Under the pieces are notes generated by a model. It was not told the origin of the DNA, did not search any database, and saw nothing but the letters and a program-made list of their open reading frames with translations. Source: JAYTXL01 sp043742955 (GTDB taxonomy: Bacteria; Verrucomicrobiota; Verrucomicrobiia; Limisphaerales; JAYTXL01). Taken from it: a stretch of DNA of 6,092 bases. The position numbers and the translations under genes were made by a program. Positions 1 to 5,241 of the stretch are shown here, one piece after another. Every line of letters starts with the position of its first letter. Positions within the stretch are counted from its first letter, which is position 1. The stretch covers positions 1 to 6,092 of the forward strand of contig JAYTXL010000433.1 of assembly GCA_043742955.1 (NCBI GenBank), read 5' to 3'.

Positions 1-130
1 CTCCAGGCTTCTCGTCGAGCCTCTCGCATAGCTTCACAATTCGGACCGCGAAATCGAATGTCCGATCCACAATGTCCCGCGGGGGTTGTGCTCCGCCCTC
101 CGCGTCCGACCTGTCTCCGCTATTTTTCAT
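1..130 (-). CDS. Four-helix-bundle protein (23S rRNA intervening-sequence-protein family), 5' part
   Basis: Reading the minus strand from the ATG at 130-128 gives 43 open codons up to the window edge. After a polar, variable N-terminus (MKNSGDRSDAEGGAQPPRD) comes DIVDRTFDFAVRIVKLCERL followed by DEKPG. This is the usual first helix of the four-helix-bundle / 23S rRNA-IVP family (PF05635/TIGR02436 type), in which a 'TF-FA-RIVKLC' helix is followed by a loop and 'KPG'. Family members are usually about 115-130 residues, so roughly two thirds lies beyond the edge. The start is preceded by AAAGG four bases upstream, a plausible ribosome site. It begins 9 bases after the livG stop, in the same direction, so it is probably cotranscribed with the liv operon. 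The biochemical role is not established; relatives sit in 23S rRNA intervening sequences, are scattered as single genes, and resemble the Avd accessory protein of diversity-generating retroelements. Family call is by recognition of the helix-1 pattern only. Confidence 0.8.
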   Translation of the reverse strand, partial: MKNSGDRSDAEGGAQPPRDIVDRTFDFAVRIVKLCERLDEKPG

Positions 131-149
131 TTTGCCTTTCTAATTTTGC
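122..149 (-). repeat. Two tandem A-rich 14-base units at the livG / four-helix gene junction
   Basis: On the minus strand, GCAAAATTAGAAAG (149-136) is followed directly by GCAAAATGAAAAAT (135-122); 11 of 14 positions match. The first unit contains the livG stop codon (TAG, 142-140) and the second contains the start of the four-helix-bundle gene. The stretch is much more A-rich than the coding sequence around it. From memory, similar short A-rich leaders precede many four-helix-bundle genes, and I infer that it belongs to that gene rather than to livG. Confidence 0.55.
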
Positions 150-925
150 ATTTCACCCGGCGGCTCCTCCCCCAGATAAGCCTCGATAACCTTTGGATTC
201 CTCCGCACCTCGGCGGGTGTTCCCTCCGCGATCTTCTCTCCGTAGTCCAGCACGGCGATGCGTTCGCAGATGCCCATGACGACCTGCATGTCGTGCTCCA
301 CGAGCACCACGGCGAGCTGGTATTTGTCCTTCACGAAGCGGATGAGCTTCATCAACTCCGTCTTCTCCGTCGGGTTCATGCCGGCGGCGGGTTCATCGAG
401 CAGCAGCAGCTTCGGGCGCGTGGCCAGGGCCCGGACGATTTCGAGCCGGCGCTGGCTTCCGTAGGGGAGGCTCTTGGCGGGTGCGTCGCTGAATTTACCC
501 AGGTCAAAGAGCTCCAGCAATTCCATCACCTCCGCGTGGACAGCTTGTTCGCCTGCGCGGAAGCCGCGTCCGCGCCAGAGCGCGTCGCGGATGCCGTGGG
601 GACGGTGCAACTGGGTGGCGGCGCGGACATTGTCAAAGACGTTGAGCGAGGCGAAGAGGCGGATGTTTTGAAAAGTGCGGGCAATGCCGAGCCGGGTGAG
701 TTGGTGGGGTTTGAGATTGGCGGTGGGCTGGCCCGCAAATGCGACCGCGCCTTGCGTGGGTTGATACACACCGGTGATGAGATTGAAGACCGTGGTTTTT
801 CCAGCTCCGTTCGGACCGATGACACCGATTAATTCGTGCGGTTGAACCGCCAGGTCGAGGTCGCCAACGGCGGTCAACCCTCCGAAGCGCAAGGTGACTC
901 GGTCGAGTTGAAGCAGTGACTTCAT
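140..925 (-). CDS. livG: LivG-type ATP-binding protein of a HAAT-family ABC importer
   Basis: This 261-residue protein is a cytoplasmic ATPase that powers amino-acid uptake through LivH and LivM. Visible motifs are Walker A GPNGAGKTT (37-45), Q-loop RTFQNIRLF with Q86, an ABC signature in the LivG form LPYGSQRRLEI (153-163), Walker B LLLLDE (173-178) and H-loop EHD with H211. The end VIEAYLGEE (246-254) matches the normal LivG C-terminus; the final PPGEMQN is extra. I chose the ATG at 925 because it overlaps the livM stop as ATGA and begins MKSLLQLDRVTLRFGG, as LivG proteins do. A TTG at 952 would add nine atypical residues. No clear Shine-Dalgarno precedes it, so translation is probably coupled to livM. 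All catalytic motifs are intact. LivG normally pairs with LivF, which is not in the window. Confidence 0.93.
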   Translation of the reverse strand: MKSLLQLDRVTLRFGGLTAVGDLDLAVQPHELIGVIGPNGAGKTTVFNLITGVYQPTQGAVAFAGQPTANLKPHQLTRLGIARTFQNIRLFASLNVFDNVRAATQLHRPHGIRDALWRGRGFRAGEQAVHAEVMELLELFDLGKFSDAPAKSLPYGSQRRLEIVRALATRPKLLLLDEPAAGMNPTEKTELMKLIRFVKDKYQLAVVLVEHDMQVVMGICERIAVLDYGEKIAEGTPAEVRRNPKVIEAYLGEEPPGEMQN

Positions 926-1827
926 CGTGCGACGGACTTGCTTCTGCTCCAAGTGAACAATCCCTGCGGACGCGTCATCATCAGGCCGATGATCAGCAGC
1001 GAATAGATGATCATGCGGTAGTCGGCAAAGCCCCGCAAAAACTCCGGCAGCAGCGTCAGCAGAATCGCGGCGACAATCACCCCCGCCGTCCGTCCCATGC
1101 CGCCGAGGATCACCATCACCACGATGTCGATGGATTTTAGAAAATTGAAACTATCCGGCTGCAACACCCGCTTATGATGGGCGTAGAGCGCGCCCGCCAC
1201 GCCGGCGAAAAAGGCGCCAATGACGAAGGCGGTGACTTTGTAGCGGGTGGGATTGATGCCCATGGCTGAGGCGGCCACTTCATCGTCGTGAACGCAGAGG
1301 AAGCCGCGTCCGTAGGTTGAATTTACGAGGCAGGTGATCACGTAGACCACCACGGCGGCGAGGCCCCAGGTCCAGAAGATTGTGGTGAGTTTCGGGATGC
1401 CCGTCAGGCCGGTGGCGGCGCCGAAGAATTGTGAATTCTGAAAGATCACGCGGATGATTTCGCCAAAACCGAGCGTGACGATGGCGAGGTAATCTCCGCG
1501 GAGACGCAGGGAGGGCACGCCCACGATCAAGCCGGCCAGGGCGGCCACCCCGCCCGCCAGCAGGAGGGCGAGCGGAAAGAAAGCGGGGGAGGTGAGCATG
1601 GTCAGCTTGGCGGCCGCAAAACCGCCGACTGCCATGAAGCCAGCATGACCCAGGCTGAATTGGCCGGTGTGGCCGTTGATGAGATTCAGGCTGACCGCGA
1701 GCATGAGGTTGATGCCCACGTCGATGGCGAGCCCCAGATAATACTGATTGTAGCGGGCGGAAAACCAGGACGCAACGAAGGCCGCGAGCACGGCTGCCAA
1801 CAGACATCGTTTCGCGCCCGAGTGCAT
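922..1827 (-). CDS. livM: LivM-type inner-membrane permease of a HAAT-family ABC importer
   Basis: This 301-residue, strongly hydrophobic protein (BPD_transp_2 family) is one of the two permeases that form the channel for branched-chain amino acids or related substrates. Family motifs include NLINGHTGQFSLGHAGF (48-64) and VPSLRLRGDYLAIVTLGFGE (104-123). The cytoplasmic coupling loop, expected to contact the ATPase, is GRGFLCVHDDEVAASAMGIN (173-192). The stretch GGMGRTAGVIVAAILLTLLP near the C-terminus and the ending MTRPQGLF are also typical. Several hydrophobic segments are visible across its length; I have not assigned an exact number. The ATG shares one base with the livH stop (TGATG) and has a good Shine-Dalgarno sequence seven bases upstream. 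The stop overlaps the livG start. In the coupling loop, CVH stands where many relatives have A-I-R, a mild deviation. Confidence 0.93.
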   Translation of the reverse strand: MHSGAKRCLLAAVLAAFVASWFSARYNQYYLGLAIDVGINLMLAVSLNLINGHTGQFSLGHAGFMAVGGFAAAKLTMLTSPAFFPLALLLAGGVAALAGLIVGVPSLRLRGDYLAIVTLGFGEIIRVIFQNSQFFGAATGLTGIPKLTTIFWTWGLAAVVVYVITCLVNSTYGRGFLCVHDDEVAASAMGINPTRYKVTAFVIGAFFAGVAGALYAHHKRVLQPDSFNFLKSIDIVVMVILGGMGRTAGVIVAAILLTLLPEFLRGFADYRMIIYSLLIIGLMMTRPQGLFTWSRSKSVAR

Positions 1828-2738
1828 CAGACTTTCTCCGTTTGTGGTTTGCCCAAAAGACCGGCGGGCTTGAACAACAAAATTAGAATCAAAATAGCGA
1901 AGGCGATGCCGTCGCGATAATTTGACACCCCCGGGATGCCGCCCGCAAATGTTTCGAGCAATCCGAGCACGAGTCCGCCGAGGGCGGCGCCGGGCAGATT
2001 GCCGATGCCGCCGAGCACGGCGGCGATGAACGCGCGCAAGCCCGGTTGAATACCCATGAGCGGTTCGATCCCCGGCGCCTTCATGGCATAGAGAATGCCG
2101 GCCACCGCCGCCAGCGCCGAACCGAGCCCAAAGGTAAACGAGATGATGCGGTTGACGTTCACCCCCATCAAGGCGGCAGCCTGCTCGTTGAACGCCACGG
2201 CGCGCATGGCGGTGCCAACCTTGGTCCTTTGCACGATGAACCAGAGCAGGGCGAGCAGCGTCGCGGTAATCAGGGGAACCAGGAGATCGTTGCTGTTGAG
2301 CATCATGCCACCCAGATGAAAATCGTGCTCGGGCAACAACTTGGGAAAGGGCTTCGTTTCCGCGCCAAAAACCTTCTTGTGCTGGCAGGTGAATTCGATG
2401 AACAGCGATACTCCGATGGCGGTGATGAGCGCGGTGAGCTTCGGGCGCTGGCGCAAGGGTCGATACGCAAGAAACTCAATCAAGACGCCGATCGACGCGC
2501 AAAGCAGGACGGCCAGCAACAGCACCACAAAGGCACCGAGATAGGATTGCGGTCCGAACACGCGGGCCACTTCCGGCGCGAGGAAATAGGCGGCGAAAGC
2601 GCCGAGCATCATCACGTCGCTATGGGCGAAATTGATGAAGCGGAGCACGCCATAGACCATGGTGTAGCCCAGGGCGATGAGCGCGTAGATGGATCCCAGC
2701 GCGAGGCCGTTGATAAGTTGTTGAAGGAACCAGTCCAC
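1827..2738 (-). CDS. livH: LivH-type inner-membrane permease of a HAAT-family ABC importer
   Basis: This 303-residue membrane protein is the partner of LivM in the transport channel. It opens with FLQQLINGLALGSIYALIAL followed by GYTMVYGVLRFINFAH, the hallmark LivH N-terminus. Further family signs are AYRPLR and LTALITAIGVSLF (91-113), the coupling loop VGTAMRAVAFNEQAAALMGV (174-193) and LGGIGNLPGAALGGLVLGLL (242-261). In the INFAHG motif, S40 replaces the usual glycine. The start is a GTG; it places the family motif at the expected distance from the N-terminus. No Shine-Dalgarno is visible in the 18-base gap after livK, so initiation may depend on upstream translation. The length is close to family normal and the reading frame is intact. 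Confidence 0.94.
   Translation of the reverse strand: MDWFLQQLINGLALGSIYALIALGYTMVYGVLRFINFAHSDVMMLGAFAAYFLAPEVARVFGPQSYLGAFVVLLLAVLLCASIGVLIEFLAYRPLRQRPKLTALITAIGVSLFIEFTCQHKKVFGAETKPFPKLLPEHDFHLGGMMLNSNDLLVPLITATLLALLWFIVQRTKVGTAMRAVAFNEQAAALMGVNVNRIISFTFGLGSALAAVAGILYAMKAPGIEPLMGIQPGLRAFIAAVLGGIGNLPGAALGGLVLGLLETFAGGIPGVSNYRDGIAFAILILILLFKPAGLLGKPQTEKV
1835..1839 (-). promoter_or_regulatory. Ribosome binding site of livM, inside the livH end
   Basis: GGAGA on the minus strand, seven bases before the livM ATG, lies within the last codons of livH. It is the clearest Shine-Dalgarno sequence in the window. It supports the ATG at 1827, and it means livM can recruit ribosomes in addition to those arriving through the TGATG overlap. 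Confidence 0.65.
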
Positions 2739-2756
2739 GCGGGGAGTGTGGGCGGA

Positions 2757-3947
2757 TCAGGGATTCACGGTTTCCACGTAGTGAAAAGTTCCACCTTTCA
2801 CCTGCAAGATGACGGCGGACTTGGTGGCGTCGCGCTGCGCATTGATTGTGGTCTTGCCTGTGACCGCATCGAAATCCTTGGTCGCGGCCAGGGCGGCACG
2901 CACTTTCGGGCCCTCCGTCGAACCGGCACGCTTCATCGCGTCGGCCAGGATCATCGCCGAGTCGTAGCCCAGGGCCGCCATCGCGTCCGGCAGTTTTGGC
3001 GAACCATCGCCATTCTTCCAGCGCTGCTGGTAGGCGGTGACGAATTGCTTGCTCTTGGCCGTGGCGACATCGGGTGCATAATGCGTGGAGAAGTAGTGGC
3101 CTTCGACTGCGTCCTGCCCGATTTTGACGAGTTGATCCGACTCCCAGCCGTCCCCTCCGAAGAGCGGCAAATTAAGGCCGAGTTGCTTCGCCTGAATGCA
3201 GATAAGGGCCGCATCGGTGTAATAACCGGGGACAAACACGGCGTCGGGGTTGGCCGATTTGATCGCCGTGAGCTGCGCCTTGAAATCCTTGTCGCCGCCG
3301 TTGAAATCGAGTTCGGCCACGACTTGGCCGCCGGCGCCCAGGTAGCCTTCCTTGAAATACTTGGCGAGGCCCTTGCTGTAATCGCTCTTCACGTCAGTGA
3401 AGATGGCGACGCGTTTTGCCTTGAGTGTTTTCGTCGCAAAATTGGCCATCACGGTACCCTGGAAAGGATCGATGAAGCAGACCCGAAAAATGTAATCGCC
3501 CGTCTCGGTGACTTTCGGGTTGGTCGAGGAGGGGGAGATCATGGGGATTTGATTCTGCTGGCAGATGGGGGCGGCTTCGAGCGAGCGGCTGGAAGCCACT
3601 TCGCCGAGGATGGCCACCACGCCGTCACGGGCGATCAGCTTGTTGACCACGGTGGCGGGTTCGCCGGCTTTGGAGAGATCATCCTCGGTGAGTAATTGCA
3701 ATTTGCGGCCGAGCACACCGCCGGCGGCATTCAACTCCTCAACCGCCAGCAGGGTGCCTTCATGGGAGGAAATGCCAAACGTGGCTTCCTTGCCGGTGAG
3801 CGAGGCGAATTCGCCAATCTTGATGGGCTCACCGGCGGTGCCGCCCGCGCCCGGGCTGCCGGCGGGTTTGTCGCAGGCGGTGAAGAGCAGCGGGAGTGCC
3901 AGCGACACGAGCGCGACGATGGACCTCGAGGTTTGACGTGGCTTCAT
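2757..3947 (-). CDS. livK: LivK-type substrate-binding lipoprotein of a HAAT-family ABC importer
   Basis: This 396-residue protein is a Leu/Ile/Val-binding-type periplasmic receptor (Peripla_BP_6 family) that delivers substrate to LivHM. Residues 1-24 form a lipoprotein signal peptide: a basic MKPRQTSR, a hydrophobic core, then the lipobox LFTAC with C25 as the likely lipidated cysteine. A Gly/Ala/Ser/Pro-rich linker (about 29-40) follows. The mature domain starts with IKIGEFASLTGKEATFGIS and continues with ELNAAGGVLGRKLQLLTEDD, DGVVAILGEVASSRSLEAAP and IPMISPSSTNPKVTE, all ordinary for this fold. It is first in its operon, the usual place for the binding protein. The ATG at 3947 is the only start that gives a sensible signal peptide. 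The substrate cannot be fixed from sequence: the family takes branched-chain amino acids, other amino acids, amides and urea. The symbol denotes family and context rather than proven specificity. Confidence 0.88.
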   Translation of the reverse strand: MKPRQTSRSIVALVSLALPLLFTACDKPAGSPGAGGTAGEPIKIGEFASLTGKEATFGISSHEGTLLAVEELNAAGGVLGRKLQLLTEDDLSKAGEPATVVNKLIARDGVVAILGEVASSRSLEAAPICQQNQIPMISPSSTNPKVTETGDYIFRVCFIDPFQGTVMANFATKTLKAKRVAIFTDVKSDYSKGLAKYFKEGYLGAGGQVVAELDFNGGDKDFKAQLTAIKSANPDAVFVPGYYTDAALICIQAKQLGLNLPLFGGDGWESDQLVKIGQDAVEGHYFSTHYAPDVATAKSKQFVTAYQQRWKNGDGSPKLPDAMAALGYDSAMILADAMKRAGSTEGPKVRAALAATKDFDAVTGKTTINAQRDATKSAVILQVKGGTFHYVETVNP

Positions 3948-4005
3948 AAATGATTCGTTTGAACAGCTGTCCGCGACCGTGAACGGGCGGCGGCGAACTC
4001 GCGAG

Positions 4006-4036
4006 CAAAGCTAGGGAATTGTCCGGTGGGATTCAA
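4006..4036 (-). promoter_or_regulatory. Candidate livK promoter
   Basis: On the minus strand, TTG (4036-4034) is followed after 20 bases by TAGCTTTG (4013-4006). This fits the TTG / TAnnTTTG arrangement known from Bacteroidota sigma factors. Read as a sigma-70 promoter it is TTGAAT, 17 bases, TAGCTT, with a good -35 and a poor -10. Transcription would start near 3999, giving a leader of about 50 bases. This is a pattern match only, and the lineage is uncertain. Confidence 0.3.
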
Positions 4037-4084
4037 TCCTCAATCACAGCCCCAAAGTATTCCGCTTCGTGCGCCGCATATTAA

Positions 4085-4117
4085 TTGATTGTGGCGACAT
4101 CGCATGGTGTTACCTTG
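4085..4117 (+). promoter_or_regulatory. Candidate promoter of the efflux operon
   Basis: Two overlapping readings exist. TTGATT (4085-4090), 17 bases, TGTTAC (4108-4113) is a weak sigma-70 promoter. TTG (4089-4091), 19 bases, TACCTTG (4111-4117) resembles a TTG / TAnnTTTG promoter with an imperfect second box. Either would give a very short leader before the ATG at 4132. No Shine-Dalgarno precedes that ATG. Confidence 0.25.
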
Positions 4118-4131
4118 TCGCGAAATTTGAC

Positions 4132-5229
4132 ATGAAGAAATTGATTTTTATGGTGGCGGCCCTCGCCAGCGGGAGCATTTTCATTGGTTGCAAGCCCAAG
4201 GGGGCGGCTGGCCCGACCGCAGTGCCGCCGACCCAGGTGATCGCCCTGGCCGCCAAACCGCAGTCGGTTTCTGAGACCCTCTCGCTGGTCGGCACCATGG
4301 TGGCCAATGAGATGGTCGAGATCAGCGCCGAGACGGATGGCGTGGTGGAAGAAATCCTCTTTGAGGAGGGGCAGAAGGTTGCCAAGGGGCAGCTTTTGAT
4401 CCGTCTGGACGACACCAAGTTTGCCGCCGGCCTGGCGGAAACCGAGGCGAATTTCAAGCTCAGCCAGGCGAACTACGACCGCAGCAAGCAGCTCTTCCAG
4501 GACAAGCTCATCTCGCAGCAGGAAGCCGACCAGGCGGCGGCGACGTTCGAGTTTACCCGGGCAACCCTTAACTTGAAAAAGCGCCAGCTGAAGGATGCGC
4601 GTATTTGCGCGCCTTTTGCCGGGGTGATGGGCTCGCGCAATGTCAGTCCCGGCGCGATCGTGAGCACGTTTGTGCGCGTGCCCTTAACCACCTTGGTGGA
4701 CTTGGACCCGTTGAAAGTAGAAGTCAATGTTCCCGAACGATTTCTCAGCCAGTTGAAAATCGGCCAGACGCTCGAGATCAAGGTGGCCGCCTACGCGGAC
4801 AAACGGTTTAAGGGCGAGGTTTATTTCATCGCGCCGTCCGTCGATCCCGCCACGCGCACGGCTTTGGTCAAGGCGCGGATCGCCAATGCGGATTTTGTGC
4901 TCAAACCCGGCATGTTTGCGAATCTGGATCTCACGCTCCAAATCCGGCAGCAGGCGTTGGTGATCCCCGAAGTGGCGCTGATGATGAACGGCGATCGCGT
5001 GAGCATTTTTGTCGTGGACCAGGAAATGAAGGCGCAACCCCGTCCGGTGGTGCTCGGAATCCGTCTGGCTGGTCAGGTGGAAATTGTCAAAGGTCTGCAA
5101 GCGGGTGAAATGGTGGTGGTTGAGGGGGTGCAGAAACTCGGACCGGGATCCTCGGTGAAGCTGGCCCCACCCGAGGCCATTGCGGCCTACCAGTTCAAGG
5201 AATCCAAGACCGGTCCGGCCACCAACTAA
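4132..5229 (+). CDS. RND efflux membrane-fusion (periplasmic adaptor) lipoprotein
   Basis: This 365-residue protein is an AcrA/MexA-like adaptor that links an inner-membrane RND pump to an outer-membrane channel. It starts with a lipoprotein signal (MKKLIFMVAALASGSIFIGC, probable lipidated C20) and a short Gly/Pro/Ala-rich linker. The first half of the lipoyl domain is GVVEEILFEEGQKVAKGQLL (70-89). An alpha-helical hairpin follows (about 97-155, LAETEANFKLSQANYDRSKQ onwards). The second lipoyl half is CAPFAGVMGSRNVSPGAIVS (159-178). Beta-barrel signs are VPERFLSQLKIGQTLEI and IAPSVDPATRTALVKARI (233-250), with LKPGMFANLDL and ALVIPEVALM after them. The start at 4132 puts the signal peptide at the N-terminus; an in-frame GTG at 4069 would bury it behind 21 residues. 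The RND pump follows after 12 bases. The exported compounds cannot be deduced. Confidence 0.92.
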   Translation: MKKLIFMVAALASGSIFIGCKPKGAAGPTAVPPTQVIALAAKPQSVSETLSLVGTMVANEMVEISAETDGVVEEILFEEGQKVAKGQLLIRLDDTKFAAGLAETEANFKLSQANYDRSKQLFQDKLISQQEADQAAATFEFTRATLNLKKRQLKDARICAPFAGVMGSRNVSPGAIVSTFVRVPLTTLVDLDPLKVEVNVPERFLSQLKIGQTLEIKVAAYADKRFKGEVYFIAPSVDPATRTALVKARIANADFVLKPGMFANLDLTLQIRQQALVIPEVALMMNGDRVSIFVVDQEMKAQPRPVVLGIRLAGQVEIVKGLQAGEMVVVEGVQKLGPGSSVKLAPPEAIAAYQFKESKTGPATN

Positions 5230-5241
5230 ACGCCGGGTAAC

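Larger units (their letters stand above)
3948..4131. promoter_or_regulatory. Divergent intergenic region between livK and the efflux genes
   Basis: These 184 bases separate two divergently read operons, so both main promoters should lie here. Small symmetric or repeated pieces are visible: ACAGCTGT (3963-3970) and CTCGCGAG (3998-4005) are perfect 8-base palindromes, and TCAATCC/TCAATCA (4033-4046) is a 7-base tandem repeat with one mismatch. None is long enough alone to call an operator. I found no convincing small gene, tRNA or terminator hairpin here. Confidence 0.6.

Noticed and set aside
86..832. A 248-codon open frame on the plus strand, opposite livG
   Set aside because: It is antisense to the ATPase and its composition mirrors the complement of livG; no motif is visible.
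926..952. An upstream TTG start for livG adding nine residues
   Set aside because: The added residues (MEQKQVRRT) are not LivG-like. The ATG at 925 overlaps the livM stop as ATGA and begins at the normal family N-terminus.
1280..1807. A 175-codon minus-strand frame inside livM
   Set aside because: It is an out-of-frame shadow of livM, rich in Arg, Pro and His, with no features of its own.
2046..3695. A 549-codon open frame on the plus strand, opposite livK and livH
   Set aside because: It lies entirely antisense to two clear family proteins. Its translation is rich in His, Arg, Gly and Glu without a recognisable domain, as expected from reading the opposite strand of GC-rich codons.
4069..4131. 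An upstream GTG start for the adaptor protein
   Set aside because: It would place 21 residues before the lipoprotein signal peptide and run through the candidate promoter; the ATG at 4132 gives a normal lipoprotein N-terminus.
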